Positions 8,507 to 17,783 of a DNA stretch of 64,000 nt are shown here, one piece after another. Numbering within the stretch: position 1 is the first letter of the stretch; each line of letters opens with the position of its first letter. The position numbers were made by a program, and so were the translations under genes. This DNA comes from Gordonia sp. 'Campus'. GTDB lineage: Bacteria > Actinomycetota > Actinomycetes > Mycobacteriales > Mycobacteriaceae. A model generated the notes under the pieces. It did not search any database. It was not told the origin of the DNA and was given only the letters and a program-made list of their open reading frames with translations. Where the stretch lies: NCBI RefSeq assembly GCF_022206305.1, contig NZ_JAKOIW010000001.1, positions 372,001 through 436,000 on the forward strand. Direction: 5' to 3'.

Positions 8507-9580
8507 TCAGGGCACCTCGAGACTCGGCTGGCCACCCGTCAGCGTGCTGGTGACCGTCTCGGTCTCGGTCACGGTGAGCGTCTCGGGCGCCGACTCGGTC
8601 ACCGTCGTGGTCCGGGTGACGGGACGAGGGGTACTCGTGACGGTCGTCGTCCGGACATCGGTGCTGGTCTCGGTCTCGGTCACCGTGGCCTGCTCGGTCT
8701 GGGTCACCGCAGCCGGCGTCTCGGTGATCGTGATGGGAGCGGGTTCGGCCGAGGTGGCCTCGGCGGTCAGGATGAGTGTCATCCCGATCGCCGCGAGGAA
8801 GACCGCCGCGCCGATCGCCGCACCCACGAACCACCAGCGCCGGCCGGTCGTCGTCCGCGCCGGAGCGGCCGGTGCTGCGAGTGCCACGACGGCGGCGTCG
8901 GCCGCACCGAGCGCCGAGGCCAGGGACGGATTGTCGGCGACGGTCACGGGACGCTGCGCCGCGTACTCGAAAGCAGGCGCGATGCCGGGCAGCTGCGCAC
9001 CCGGTCCGACGACGATCACCGAGGTGATGTCGCGACCCCGGGGCAGGGTGGTGACGGCGGCTGCCAGACGGGTCGCGCCCTCGGGGTCGGTGACCGGCGA
9101 GACCTGCCCGGGCGCGAAGTCGGCGGTGCCCAGGACGGCGCCCGACGCGGTGTCGATGGTCGCCAGCGTGGTACCCGTCGCCGGCGCGGCGTCCCGGTCG
9201 AGGTCGACGACGGCGACGACGCCACCCCGCGTCGAATGTGTGCAGGCGATCTCGGCCAGCGCCGAGGCGTAACCGGTGACGAGGACCTTGTCGAACCAGG
9301 ACGCCCCCGTTCCGGCGGCGAACGCGTGGGCGAGGTGCTTGCGGACGTCCTCACGGGATGCGGAGATGCCGATCCGGTCGACTTCCACCGGGACCGACTC
9401 GACGAGTTCGATGATCGCGGCCTCTGCGCCGGCGGCCGACGGATCGGGCAGGTCGACGAGATTGCTGGCCAGCACATGACCGTCGGCGTCGCGGACCACC
9501 GAGCTGATCTGGTCGTCGACTACGGATATACCGAGGACCACGAAACCCGGCATCGCACCGTTCCCGGGTACCTCGGACAT
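8507..9580 (-). CDS. Membrane protein with cytosolic actin-fold domain and Thr-rich outer tail
   Basis: A 357-residue protein of unknown function. Residues about 10-225 look like an Hsp70/actin-fold nucleotide domain: VVLGISVVDDQISSVVRDADG resembles phosphate-1, VVAVVDLDRDAAP with TLATID resembles phosphate-2, and VIVVGPGAQLPGI with ALGAADAAVVAL resembles the adenosine motif. An Arg-rich stretch precedes a single transmembrane helix (WWFVGAAIGAAVFLAAIGMT), so the Thr/Val/Glu-rich tail (TVTETETST-type) should face outward. The start ATG 9580 has GGGAGG 6 bases upstream. The protein at 58253-59584 has the same plan, so the two may be functional cousins. Confidence 0.75.
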   Translation of the reverse strand: MSEVPGNGAMPGFVVLGISVVDDQISSVVRDADGHVLASNLVDLPDPSAAGAEAAIIELVESVPVEVDRIGISASREDVRKHLAHAFAAGTGASWFDKVLVTGYASALAEIACTHSTRGGVVAVVDLDRDAAPATGTTLATIDTASGAVLGTADFAPGQVSPVTDPEGATRLAAAVTTLPRGRDITSVIVVGPGAQLPGIAPAFEYAAQRPVTVADNPSLASALGAADAAVVALAAPAAPARTTTGRRWWFVGAAIGAAVFLAAIGMTLILTAEATSAEPAPITITETPAAVTQTEQATVTETETSTDVRTTTVTSTPRPVTRTTTVTESAPETLTVTETETVTSTLTGGQPSLEVP

Positions 9581-9679
9581 GGTCAACCTCCCCGTCGCCG
9601 AGCTGCTTCGGCGTTCTGACCCGCTAGCCTAGCTGCCGGTTTGCGGGCCGGGGCACTCGGATCGGCTGAGCGCGCCCGC

Positions 9680-10822
9680 TCAGATCGGGTCGGCCGGATG
9701 CTGCGTGTAGGCCGCGTCGCGAACCGACTCGTCGGTCTCGAGACCGGCGCCCAGCGCTCCGCCCACCGTCGCGAGCGAACACGTCAGCCAGGCGACCTCG
9801 AGGTAGTCGGTGAAACCGGCAGGGTGTCCGAGAGTCTCGCTGAACACCTGCGGGACCACCAGGCAGAGGGCGCCCAGCGCGGCCAGGACGAAGAGCGCCG
9901 CGTAGAAGGCCGCGACGCCGAGGACCACGGTGATCACCGTGGTGATGTTGAACAGTGCCACCTGTTCTCTGGTCTGCCGCGAACCGCCCCGCTCCCACAG
10001 GTTGGCACCGATGATCAGGGTCGCGGTGATGGCGATGATCGAACCCAGGGCCACGCCGGTGAGCCGGATGCCGCCGAAAGTGTCCGCGAGCAGCCAGATG
10101 TCGGCGGTCACGAGTGCGAAGACGCCGGCGGCTATCGCGCCGGTGAGTGCGCGCGTGAGGCCCAGGGCGAGCCGCCAGGGACGGTTGGCGCGGACCATGC
10201 CGGTGAGGAGGCGGAGATTGCCCGTGAGTACTCGCGCGGTGAATGCGGTGCCGTCGTCGTCGACGTCGGTACCGAGCTGACGCACCCGATGCCGCAGCGC
10301 GGACCGTGACGGAGACTTCTGGTGCTCGCGCAGGTCATCGGCGTCGGCCCCGAGCAGCTGCCCGACGAGTCCGGTGATGATCCCGCGTGTCCGTTGCCGG
10401 ACTCCGGTGGCCCCGAGTGCGGGTACCGAGAGGACCGCGACGCCGTGCACCGCGTTGGCGTGCGCCACGACGGGACGTCGACCGACGTGCAACGGGAGGT
10501 CGGTCATGCAGACGACGAGGTCCCACTCGTGATCGAGCATGAGATCCCGAGTGGCATCGACGATCTCGGCGTCACCGGCCGGGGGTTGCACCACCGCGGC
10601 CTCGACGAGTTCGACTTGCCATCGAGCTCCGGGGAACGTCGTCTGGACGTGATCGGCAAGGTTCGCCTCGACGAGTTTGCGGGCGAGTCCGATGGCCTGT
10701 CCGGGCGCGGCGACGACGCCGAGGACCACGACGGGATCGGAGGGATCGCCGGGGTGTCCGGGGTCTGCGGGATCGCCGGGATCGGCGGGCACGGGAGACG
10801 GATTGTCTGCGGCGGAGTCCAT
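9680..10822 (-). CDS. Uncharacterised membrane protein with N-terminal soluble domain
   Basis: A 380-residue protein I do not recognise by function. A repetitive N-terminus (PGDPADPGHPGDPSDP) leads into an alpha/beta-looking domain (VVLGVVAAPGQAIGLARKLVEANL, WDLVVCMTDLPLHVGRRPVVAHAN). From about residue 215 there are four or five hydrophobic helices (LTGAIAAGVFALVTADIWLL, LGSIIAITATLIIGANL, and three more). Its ATG lies 13 bases after the stop of the SRPBCC gene, so the two are probably cotranscribed. The soluble part could bind a small molecule or nucleotide; no catalytic motif is evident. Confidence 0.8.
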   Translation of the reverse strand: MDSAADNPSPVPADPGDPADPGHPGDPSDPVVVLGVVAAPGQAIGLARKLVEANLADHVQTTFPGARWQVELVEAAVVQPPAGDAEIVDATRDLMLDHEWDLVVCMTDLPLHVGRRPVVAHANAVHGVAVLSVPALGATGVRQRTRGIITGLVGQLLGADADDLREHQKSPSRSALRHRVRQLGTDVDDDGTAFTARVLTGNLRLLTGMVRANRPWRLALGLTRALTGAIAAGVFALVTADIWLLADTFGGIRLTGVALGSIIAITATLIIGANLWERGGSRQTREQVALFNITTVITVVLGVAAFYAALFVLAALGALCLVVPQVFSETLGHPAGFTDYLEVAWLTCSLATVGGALGAGLETDESVRDAAYTQHPADPI

Positions 10823-10835
10823 CGGGCGGACGCGC

Positions 10836-11303
10836 TCAGGCGAAACGGGCCGCGAGCGCGCGGAGAGTTCCCTCGATCCCCTTGCCGTTCTTCTTGTCGT
10901 ACCCGATGAGTTCGATGACCTTCGGGACGCGCAGGGTCGAGTAGTCGAAGGTCTCGGTGACCGCGGTGGTGGTCGGTGAGATGGCCTCGAGGTCCCAGCG
11001 CCAGCGATGGCCGAACGGATGCTGCCATTCGACGACGCGGTCGGTCTCGACGTCGGTGGCCGTCGAGGTGATCTTGTAGGGCACCCCGTACTGCTTCATC
11101 CCGACGCTGAACCGCGCGCCGCGGGTCAAAGTCTCGGGCCCCTCCACCGGGGTGTCGCGCACCGTGCCCGAACCGTCGAGCTCGGGATGGCGGTGCGGAT
11201 CGGCGACGAGTGCGAAGACCTCGCCGGCCGGGGCGTTGACGACGACCCGCCGGGAGACCTTGTGCGGACCGGAGTCGACGGTGGTGACGGGTTCGGAGGC
11301 CAT
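10836..11303 (-). CDS. SRPBCC (START-like) family protein
   Basis: About 155 residues forming one helix-grip domain: VSRRVVVNAPAGEVFALVADPHRHPELDGSG is the typical opening of polyketide-cyclase/Bet v1-like proteins, and AVTETFDYST with a long C-terminal helix closes the fold. These proteins hold hydrophobic ligands or act as cyclases; the ligand here is unknown. I start at ATG 11303 because the minus-strand box TAACGT (11316-11311) lies 7 bases upstream, as in leaderless genes; GTG 11321 is a less likely alternative. It probably heads a two-gene operon with the membrane protein downstream. Confidence 0.82.
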   Translation of the reverse strand: MASEPVTTVDSGPHKVSRRVVVNAPAGEVFALVADPHRHPELDGSGTVRDTPVEGPETLTRGARFSVGMKQYGVPYKITSTATDVETDRVVEWQHPFGHRWRWDLEAISPTTTAVTETFDYSTLRVPKVIELIGYDKKNGKGIEGTLRALAARFA

Positions 11304-11392
11304 GGGGTCAACGTTACGCACGTCCGCGGGCTCGCGTCACAACTGCACCAGACAACCCCAGCACCGGACACCACTGCACCGGACACCACGAC

Positions 11393-11421
11393 GCCGGGCC
11401 CGATCATGTGTCGGGCCCGGC
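11393..11421 (-). terminator. Terminator-like hairpin after hspR
   Basis: An 11-bp perfect inverted repeat (11393-11403 with 11411-11421, arm GCCGGGCCCGA) lies 12 bases past the hspR stop on the minus strand. It is very GC-rich and lacks a U-tract, as is common for actinobacterial terminators. It would end the dnaK-grpE-dnaJ-hspR transcript. Confidence 0.6.
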
Positions 11422-11433
11422 GAGGTCGGGTGC

Positions 11434-11838
11434 TCAGTCGGCAGAGCGCTTGCGGCGCGGCTGCCACACGACGAGCGCGTTGGTGCGCGGCACCGGGACG
11501 AGCTCGCCGCCCCGGCGGGCCCGGGCCGCCTGTGTCTGGACCTCGTCGGTCAGTTCGCGGACGCGATGCTGCAGCGCCTCGACCTGGTTGCTGAGATCGA
11601 TGATGCGTTTGATGCCGGCGAGGTTGACGCCCTCCTCCTGCGAGAGACGCTGGATCTCACGCAGGAGTTCGACGTCGCGGGACGAGTAGCGGCGTCCGCC
11701 TCCGCTCGTCCGCTGGGGGGTGACCAGACCGAGTCGGTCATAGGTCCGCAGGGTCTGGGCGTGCATGCCGGCGAGCTCGGCGGCCACCGAGATCATGAAT
11801 GTCGCGCTGTCGGCGTCGAAGTTCTGCTGGCCGGCCAT
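11434..11838 (-). CDS. hspR: Heat-shock repressor HspR (MerR family)
   Basis: A 134-residue MerR-type protein. The DNA-binding part reads MISVAAELAGMHAQTLRTYDRLGLVTPQRTSGGGRRYS; the dimerisation helix follows with LSQEEGVNLAGIKRIIDL. The basic C-terminus ends RRKRSAD. HspR, with DnaK as co-repressor, binds HAIR inverted repeats and represses the dnaK operon (known from Streptomyces and mycobacteria). HAIR-like sites occur upstream of dnaK (15876-15896) and lon (25291-25311). The gene starts 3 bases after the dnaJ stop, so repressor and chaperones are coexpressed and form a negative feedback loop. Confidence 0.97.
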   Translation of the reverse strand: MAGQQNFDADSATFMISVAAELAGMHAQTLRTYDRLGLVTPQRTSGGGRRYSSRDVELLREIQRLSQEEGVNLAGIKRIIDLSNQVEALQHRVRELTDEVQTQAARARRGGELVPVPRTNALVVWQPRRKRSAD

Positions 11839-11841
11839 GAC

Positions 11842-13041
11842 TCATCTACCCCAGTTCGCTCTCGGGTCGAAACCGCTGGCGCGCTCGGCCTGGTCGTAGG
11901 CGCGCATGGCCTCGACCGCGGCGTCGTCGAGCTTGTCGGGCACCGCGACCTTGACGGTGACGAGCAAGTCGCCCGCACCCCCGGATCGCTTCGGGACGCC
12001 ACGGCCGCGCACGCGCAGGGTCCGTCCGTCGGTGGTGTTCGCCGGGATCTTGACCCCGACCGAACCCTCGAGCGTCGGGACCGAGACCGTCGCCCCGAGA
12101 ACGAGTTCGGAGATCCGCACCGGCAACTGGACACGCAGGTCGTTGCCGCTGCGGGTGAACTGCTTGGAGGGCGTGACATGGACGACGACGTAGAGGTCAC
12201 CCGAGGGCGCACCGCGTCGACCGGCCTCACCCTGTCCGGCGAGTCGGATGCGTTGTCCGTCTTCGACTCCGGCCGGGATGCGGACGTTGATGGTGCGGGC
12301 GCGGACCTTCACGCCGCTGCCGTCGCAGTCGGTGCAGGGGTCGTCGATGCGTGAGCCGGTGCCCTGGCAGTCCTGGCACGGCTCGCTGAATCCGAAGGCC
12401 CCCTGGTTGCGGCTGACGAAGCCGGAACCGTTGCAGTTGGCGCAGACCCGAGGACTGGTGCCCGGCTTGGCGCCGGAACCGTGACAGGTCGTGCAGGGCG
12501 ACGGGCTGGTCACCCGCAGCGGAACCGTGGTCCCGAGCGCCGCGTCCTTGAAGGACAGGGTCGTCTCGGTCTCGAGGTCCTTGCCGCGGCGAGGACGACT
12601 CGCCGTCGAGGTGCGCTGTGTTCCGCCACCGCGGTTGAAGAGTCCGTCGAAGATGTCGCCGAATCCGCCGCCACCGCCGCTCGTCTGCGCCCCGCCGAAC
12701 AGGTCGCCGAGGTCGAAGTCGTTGCCGCCGGTCGTGTAGGTCGTGCCACCGCCGGGGAATCCGCCCGGAAAGCCGTTGCCGCCGCCGCGGAATCGTCCGC
12801 CGGCGAACATGGCTCGCGTCTCGTCGTATTCTTTGCGCTTCTCGGGATCGCCGAGCACGCTGTGGGCTTCGGACACCCGCTTGAAGCGTTCTTCGGCCGC
12901 GGCGTCACCCGGGTTGGCGTCCGGGTGCAGCTCGCGAGCGAGCTTGCGATAGGCCTTCTTGATCTCTTCAGCCGAAGCGTCAGAAGCAACGCCCAGGTCC
13001 TTGTAGAAGTCGTGTTCTAACCACTCACGTTGTGGTGCCAC
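11842..13041 (-). CDS. dnaJ: Co-chaperone DnaJ (DnaJ1, type I Hsp40)
   Basis: A 399-residue type I DnaJ. The J-domain (10-75) has [13 protein letters not shown] with the HPD motif that stimulates DnaK ATPase. It is followed by a G/F-rich linker, then four CxxCxGxG zinc motifs ([32 protein letters not shown]) and two substrate-binding beta domains. The extended N-terminus [12 protein letters not shown] is typical of the actinobacterial DnaJ1 that sits beside dnaK. The GTG start has AGGAGG 9 bases upstream. A long hairpin-forming repeat separates it from grpE, which may change its expression relative to dnaK-grpE. Confidence 0.97.
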   Translation of the reverse strand: MAPQREWLEHDFYKDLGVASDASAEEIKKAYRKLARELHPDANPGDAAAEERFKRVSEAHSVLGDPEKRKEYDETRAMFAGGRFRGGGNGFPGGFPGGGTTYTTGGNDFDLGDLFGGAQTSGGGGGFGDIFDGLFNRGGGTQRTSTASRPRRGKDLETETTLSFKDAALGTTVPLRVTSPSPCTTCHGSGAKPGTSPRVCANCNGSGFVSRNQGAFGFSEPCQDCQGTGSRIDDPCTDCDGSGVKVRARTINVRIPAGVEDGQRIRLAGQGEAGRRGAPSGDLYVVVHVTPSKQFTRSGNDLRVQLPVRISELVLGATVSVPTLEGSVGVKIPANTTDGRTLRVRGRGVPKRSGGAGDLLVTVKVAVPDKLDDAAVEAMRAYDQAERASGFDPRANWGR

Positions 13042-13115
13042 CAGACGTCACCTCCTTTGAGTTCTGTTGTCTGGATGAAAGTTCGTGTTGTGCGTTCGTA
13101 GGGCTCACACCCGCC

Positions 13116-13201
13116 CCCTGAGGTGCGAGCGGAGCGAGCCACGAAGGGCACGGTCGCCCGCCCCTTCGTGGCTCGTCGCTCACGCTCCTCGCACCTCAGG
13201 G
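13116..13201. repeat. Dispersed inverted repeat (REP-like), two facing arms, between grpE and dnaJ
   Basis: The 187-base gap between grpE and dnaJ is largely filled by an imperfect palindrome. The left arm 13116-13148 begins CCCTGAGGTGCGAG and ends GAGCCACGAAGGG; the right arm 13162-13201 is its reverse complement with a 7-base insertion. The same unit recurs at 44462-44494 and 44533-44572 and, as one arm, at 28585-28622, so it is a dispersed element rather than a local hairpin. Confidence 0.85.
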
Positions 13202-13228
13202 ATCGGTGGTCGGTCTGCGACGGTCGCT

Positions 13229-13876
13229 CTATTGTGCACCGGTCGGGTCGGCGGCGGGGTCGGGATCGGTGACCGTCACCATGGCGGTGCGGATCACCTT
13301 CTCGCCCAGTCGATACCCGCATCGGTACACCGATCCGATGACCGGACGCTCACCGGTTCCGTCATGCTGCACGGCTTCGTGGAGTTCGGGATCGAACTCG
13401 TCGCCGGCCGCGCCGAAGGCGATGAGCCCCTCGGCCGCCAGCACGCCGGTCAGCTTGTCGGCGACCGCGCGCAGCGGTCCGCTCTCGAGATCGCCGTGCT
13501 CGCGGGCACGGTCGAGGTCGTCGATGATCGGGAGCAGCTTGTCGATCAGGATCTGCTTGCCGTAGGCGACAGATCCCTGCTTCTCCTCGGCGGCCCGCCG
13601 CCGGAAGTTGGCGAACTGCGCGCGTTCTCGCTGCAGGTCGGCGGTCAGTTCGGCGACGCGGGCATCAGGTTCGTCGGCTGCGCCGCCCGCCTGCTGTCCA
13701 TCCGCCTGCTGTCCATCCACCTGTGACTCGTCGGCGATCGGGTCGGCGTCTGCCGGGCCGGGGCCGGCGGCCGGCTCGTCGCGCACCTCACCGGTTTCCG
13801 GATCGATGCGACGACGGTCGGTCACCGTCACCGGCTCTTCGCCGGACCCATTCGCCGAATGGGATCCTGCGGTCAC
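13229..13876 (-). CDS. grpE: Nucleotide exchange factor GrpE
   Basis: A 215-residue GrpE. An acidic, low-complexity N-terminus with a [12 protein letters not shown] repeat leads into the long coiled coil ([20 protein letters not shown]) and the beta domain ([28 protein letters not shown]), which releases ADP from DnaK. The start GTG overlaps the dnaK stop in a GTGA arrangement (13873-13876), so translation is coupled to dnaK. It is the second gene of the heat-shock operon. Confidence 0.97.
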   Translation of the reverse strand: MTAGSHSANGSGEEPVTVTDRRRIDPETGEVRDEPAAGPGPADADPIADESQVDGQQADGQQAGGAADEPDARVAELTADLQRERAQFANFRRRAAEEKQGSVAYGKQILIDKLLPIIDDLDRAREHGDLESGPLRAVADKLTGVLAAEGLIAFGAAGDEFDPELHEAVQHDGTGERPVIGSVYRCGYRLGEKVIRTAMVTVTDPDPAADPTGAQ

Positions 13877-15717
13877 TTGTTCTCCTTCGAGTCGGTCTCG
13901 TCGACGACCTCGGCGTCGACGACATCGGGATCGCTGTCGGCGCCGGTTGCCTCACCGTCGGGGGTTTCCGCGGCGGCGTTGGCGTAGATCGCCTGGCCGA
14001 GGGCCTGGGACTCCTCCGACAGCTTCTCGATCGCGGACTTGATGGCGGCGGAGTCGTTGCCCTTCAGCGCTTCCTGCGCTCCGGCAACAGCTGCCTCGAC
14101 CTTGTCCTTGAGCTCCGCGGGGACCTTGTCCTCGTTCTCCTTGAGGAACTTCTCGGTCTGGTGGACGAGCGATTCCGCCTGGTTGCGGGTCTCGGCCTCC
14201 TCGCGGCGCTTGCGGTCCTCGTCGGCGTGGGCCTCGGCGTCCTTGATCATGCGGTCGATCTCGTCCTTGCTCAGGCCGGAACCGTCCTGGATGCGGATCG
14301 AGTTCTCCTTGCCGGTGCCCTTGTCCTTCGCGGTGACGTGCACGATGCCGTTGGCGTCGATGTCGAAGGTCACCTCGATCTGCGGGACTCCCTGCGGCGC
14401 AGGGGCGATGCCACCGAGCTCGAAGCTGCCGAGCAGCTTGTTGTGCGACGCGATCTCGCGCTCACCCTGATAGACCTGGATCTGCACCGACGGCTGGTTG
14501 TCCTCGGCCGTGGTGTAGGTCTCCGACCGCTTGGTCGGGATTGTGGTGTTGCGCTCGATCAGCTTGTGCATCACGCCGCCCTTGGTCTCGATACCGAGCG
14601 ACAGCGGGGTCACGTCGAGGAGCAGCACGTCCTTGACCTCACCGCGGAGCACACCGGCCTGCAGTGCGGCGCCGACGGCGACGACCTCGTCCGGGTTGAC
14701 GCCCTTGTTGGGCTCGCGGCCACCGGTCAGTTCCTTGACCAGGTCGGTGACGGCCGGCATACGGGTCGAACCACCGACGAGCACGACGTGGTCGATGTCG
14801 CCGACGGAGATGCCCGCATCCTTGATGACGGCCTGGAACGGTGCGCGGGTGCGCTCCAGCAGATCAGAGGTGATCTTCTGGAACTCGCTGCGCGAGAGCT
14901 GCTCGTCGAGGAACAGCGGGTTCTTGTCGGCGTCGACGGTGATGTAGGGCAGGTTGATCGAGGTGCTCTGCGAGCTCGAGAGTTCGATCTTCGCCTTCTC
15001 GGCGGCCTCACGGAGACGCTGCAGAGCCATCTTGTCCTTGGTCAGGTCGATGCCGTTCTGGCTCTTGAACTTCTCCACGAGCCAGTCGACGACACGCTGA
15101 TCCCAGTCGTCACCACCGAGGTGGTTGTCACCGGAGGTCGCGCGGACCTCCACGACGCCGTCGCCGATCTCCAGCAGCGAGACGTCGAAGGTACCGCCAC
15201 CGAGGTCGAAGACCAGGATGGTCTGTTCCTTCTCGCCCTTGTCCAGTCCGTAGGCCAGAGCGGCCGCAGTGGGCTCGTTGACGATGCGGAGCACGTTGAG
15301 GCCGGCGATCTGACCGGCTTCCTTGGTGGCCTGACGCTGCGAGTCGTTGAAGTACGCGGGGACCGTGATGACGGCGTCGGTGACGTCCTCACCCAGGTAC
15401 GACTCGGCGTCGCGCTTCAGCTTCATGAGCGTGCGCGCGCTGATCTCCTGCGGGGTGTACTTCTTGTCGTCGATCTCGACGGTCCAGTCGCCTTCGCCCA
15501 TGTGGCGCTTGACGGAGCGGATGGTGCGGTCGACGTTGGTGACCGCCTGGTTCTTTGCGGGCTGACCGACCAGCACCTCGCCGTTACGCGCGAACGCGAC
15601 CACGGACGGCGTGGTCCGGGCGCCCTCGGCGTTGGCGATGACAGCGGCTTCGCCGCCTTCGAGCACCGCCACCACCGAGTTGGTGGTGCCGAGGTCGATT
15701 CCAACAGCACGAGACAT
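13873..15717 (-). CDS. dnaK: Molecular chaperone DnaK (Hsp70)
   Basis: A 614-residue Hsp70, the usual actinobacterial length. Nucleotide-domain motifs include [28 protein letters not shown] and [12 protein letters not shown]; the substrate domain and an acidic C-terminus ([12 protein letters not shown]) follow. It folds and holds client proteins with GrpE and DnaJ and acts as co-repressor for HspR. ATG 15717 is preceded by AGGAGG. The promoter 15842-15870 and HAIR operator 15876-15896 lie upstream. It overlaps grpE by 4 bases. Confidence 0.98.
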   Translation of the reverse strand: MSRAVGIDLGTTNSVVAVLEGGEAAVIANAEGARTTPSVVAFARNGEVLVGQPAKNQAVTNVDRTIRSVKRHMGEGDWTVEIDDKKYTPQEISARTLMKLKRDAESYLGEDVTDAVITVPAYFNDSQRQATKEAGQIAGLNVLRIVNEPTAAALAYGLDKGEKEQTILVFDLGGGTFDVSLLEIGDGVVEVRATSGDNHLGGDDWDQRVVDWLVEKFKSQNGIDLTKDKMALQRLREAAEKAKIELSSSQSTSINLPYITVDADKNPLFLDEQLSRSEFQKITSDLLERTRAPFQAVIKDAGISVGDIDHVVLVGGSTRMPAVTDLVKELTGGREPNKGVNPDEVVAVGAALQAGVLRGEVKDVLLLDVTPLSLGIETKGGVMHKLIERNTTIPTKRSETYTTAEDNQPSVQIQVYQGEREIASHNKLLGSFELGGIAPAPQGVPQIEVTFDIDANGIVHVTAKDKGTGKENSIRIQDGSGLSKDEIDRMIKDAEAHADEDRKRREEAETRNQAESLVHQTEKFLKENEDKVPAELKDKVEAAVAGAQEALKGNDSAAIKSAIEKLSEESQALGQAIYANAAAETPDGEATGADSDPDVVDAEVVDETDSKENK

Positions 15718-15841
15718 GTTTGGCTTCCTCCTAGTTTGTGGGTGTGCACCCGAGTTCTGGTTCCCGCGGCTCGACCGGAACGACCGGACCGGGGTTGATG
15801 TCCGAAGCCTGCGGGACCGGACTTCAGTGCGTCCGACTCAT

Positions 15842-15870
15842 GTCCTACTGAAAAAGCGGGTCCGAGTCAA
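15842..15870 (-). promoter_or_regulatory. dnaK promoter (vegetative sigma type)
   Basis: On the minus strand TTGACT (15870-15865) and TAGGAC (15847-15842) are separated by exactly 17 bases. The predicted transcript starts near 15835 and gives a leader of about 118 bases before dnaK. The HAIR repeat lies immediately upstream of the -35 box, where a bound HspR could block RNA polymerase. Confidence 0.75.
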
Positions 15871-15875
15871 ACCGA

Positions 15876-15896
15876 CTTGAGTCCTCGTCACTCAGG
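15876..15896 (-). promoter_or_regulatory. HAIR operator (HspR site) upstream of dnaK
   Basis: The plus strand reads CTTGAGT, seven bases, ACTCAGG; this matches the HAIR consensus CTTGAGT-N7-ACTCAAG at 13 of 14 positions. The position just upstream of the dnaK promoter and the presence of hspR in the same operon support it strongly. Confidence 0.9.
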
Positions 15897-15905
15897 TTTC
15901 TCGAA

Positions 15906-16301
15906 GTGTGTAACGGGGGGCGTCCGGGGATTGTTCCCGGATCATCGAAAAAAGTTGAGCACACCTCGCTCAGGGGTCGCGGTAGGCGGGAGGTCGGAGT
16001 TGCCGGGCCACAGAGTGCCCGTCGCGACGTGCACCCTGCTCACGGAGCGGGCGGATTCGCTCTGATTCGAGTTTGGAATCCCCAGACGCCTGCGGCATCG
16101 CCACCGCCCGATCCCGCCCCTCCGACCACGGCCCCTCCGACCACCACCCCGACGAACCGAGCACCAGCGCCAGAACCTCCAGCAGTAGCTCCAGCACCAG
16201 ACACCGAAAGTTGCGTCGAGGGGACGACCCGCTACAGCGAAAACAGCGGAATTACCTACACCTGCAGGAACGGAACTTGGCACGAGGGCCCCTACAACTA
16301 G
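15906..16301 (+). pseudogene. Possible remnant or small gene ending in a secreted Cys domain
   Basis: The stretch 15718-16634 between dnaK and the next operon has no convincing full gene. One frame, open at 15906-16301 (131 residues), ends with a Pro/Thr-rich linker (PPTTAPPTTTPTN) and a C-terminal block (SCVEGTTRYSENSGITYTC, then RNGTW), which look like the tail of an actinobacterial secreted or lipoprotein. The first half does not look like a signal peptide and codon use there is poor, so this is probably the 3' fragment of a decayed gene. A short secreted protein with an undetected start is possible. Nothing else was seen in 16302-16530. Confidence 0.35.
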
Positions 16302-16535
16302 CCCCACGAGGCCAGGCCGCCCCCACCACCGCGACCGAGGTCTGAACCCGACTGAGTCTTCAACCAGCGATCGATAGTCGTCGCCGAATCCCCCGGTTTC
16401 GCACTCGAGGGCTGGCAAGTGCACCGCCGACCCGCCCTCCGCCGGACATGCGCGACGACGCGTATGACTTTGTGCTCGGATTCCGGACCCGACGTCATAC
16501 GGATCATCCGATGGCTGCAGAGCGACCCCCGAGGC

Positions 16536-16564
16536 TTGACACCCCACGCCGGGCACGGCAGATT
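16536..16564 (+). promoter_or_regulatory. Candidate promoter of the DapB-like/DUF1214/sulfotransferase operon
   Basis: TTGACA (16536-16541) is followed after 17 bases by CAGATT (16559-16564), a weak -10 that keeps the key A and final T. It would give a leader of about 64 bases before ATG 16635, which has GAGGA 6 bases upstream. Confidence 0.45.
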
Positions 16565-16634
16565 TCAACAGGAACCACGCGATTCCACTTAGGGCGGCCG
16601 TTCCACGGCACCCCTCCAGACCCGAGGACGGCCG

Positions 16635-17783
16635 ATGACGCCACGCCCGCCGCTTCCCGACGCCGCCGGGCCGGAACGCCCACTTCGGATCGCCGTGTGG
16701 GGCCCCGGTGAGGTCGGCGGCGCCGTGATCCGCGCCGCGGTCGCCGATCCCGCCTTCGAGGTGGTGGGTGCGCTCGTCCGCAACCCGAAGAAGGACGGCC
16801 GCGACATCGGCGAACTGGTGCGCACCGACCCCATCGGGGTTCCGGCCACCACCGATCGCGACGCGATCAAGGCACTCGACGTCGACTGTGTCGTGGTCAC
16901 CCCCGCGCCGGCCGCTGTGTTGAAGGGCCTCGACGACGACGTCGTCGACCTGCTCGCATCGGGCAAGAACGTCGTCGCAACCGCGGCCTATCACAACGTG
17001 TCGATGCCGAACTGGATGAGCCAGTTCCGCAAGTCGCCGCAGCAGCTGCTCGAAGCGTGCCGGGCGGGCGGTGCGACGCTGCACGGCACCGGCGTCCATC
17101 CCACCTTCATCGTCGAACGGCTGGCGATGACGATGGCCAAGGCGATGTCATCGGTCAGTCACGTCCGGTCGGTCGAAGCCGTCGACTTCACCAGCGCGGG
17201 GTCGATGTGGGGCGGTCTGGGAGCACTGGGCTTCGGCGCCGACCTCGATTCCCTGAGCCCGGATTCGCCGATCGCCCGCGGAGGTGACCTCTACTACGGC
17301 GACCTCACCGGCAATGTCGCCCACGCGCTCTACGGTTCGGACAGCTCCGAGGTCCGCGTCGAGACGTCGTTGCGTGGTCTTCCCGCCGCCGCGGACTCCC
17401 AGGTCGGCAAGACCTCGATCAAGAAGGGAACCGCGGCTGCCCTGCACCTGACCCACCGTGGATATCTCGGCGATCACCACTTCTTCACCAACGAGGAATG
17501 CTGGTACCTCGCCGCCGCGGACGTCGTCTACCGCGGCGACGACCTCCCTTTCGGCGGGTTCACCAGTCCGATCGCCTACACGCTCGTCGTGAGCGGCGAG
17601 CCGGCCGAGATCCGCACCCAGATGGAGTTCGGTGTCGGTGCGGGCCACACGAATCCGATCACCACGGCATCCGTGCGAGCGGTGCTCGACTCGATCCCCG
17701 CGGTCGTGGCCGCCGAGCCGGGAGTGCTCATCGACGACATCGGCCCGCACTACAAGCACGACGACCGGATCCGGCTCTCATGA
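16635..17783 (+). CDS. DapB-like NAD(P)H-dependent reductase
   Basis: A 382-residue Rossmann protein. PLRIAVWGPGEVGGAVIRAAV is a dinucleotide site, DPIGVPATTD and CVVVTPAP belong to the DapB-N fold, and the larger C-terminal half is that of the amine-dehydrogenase-like relatives of dihydrodipicolinate reductase, not true DapB. True lysine biosynthesis is therefore unlikely; the substrate is unknown. GAGGA lies 6 bases before the ATG. Its stop overlaps the DUF1214 gene start (ATGA). A paralogue of similar size lies at 37933-39018, also in an oxidative operon. Confidence 0.82.
   Translation: MTPRPPLPDAAGPERPLRIAVWGPGEVGGAVIRAAVADPAFEVVGALVRNPKKDGRDIGELVRTDPIGVPATTDRDAIKALDVDCVVVTPAPAAVLKGLDDDVVDLLASGKNVVATAAYHNVSMPNWMSQFRKSPQQLLEACRAGGATLHGTGVHPTFIVERLAMTMAKAMSSVSHVRSVEAVDFTSAGSMWGGLGALGFGADLDSLSPDSPIARGGDLYYGDLTGNVAHALYGSDSSEVRVETSLRGLPAAADSQVGKTSIKKGTAAALHLTHRGYLGDHHFFTNEECWYLAAADVVYRGDDLPFGGFTSPIAYTLVVSGEPAEIRTQMEFGVGAGHTNPITTASVRAVLDSIPAVVAAEPGVLIDDIGPHYKHDDRIRLS

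Noticed and set aside
13723-15798. A 691-codon plus-strand open frame across dnaK
   Set aside because: It is the antisense shadow of dnaK and grpE: the minus strand encodes clear chaperone motifs, and the plus-strand translation is a Leu/Gly/Val/Asp-rich string with no domain.
16635-17783. True dihydrodipicolinate reductase (dapB)
   Set aside because: It is over 100 residues longer than DapB and sits in a sulfotransferase operon; only the Rossmann half resembles DapB.
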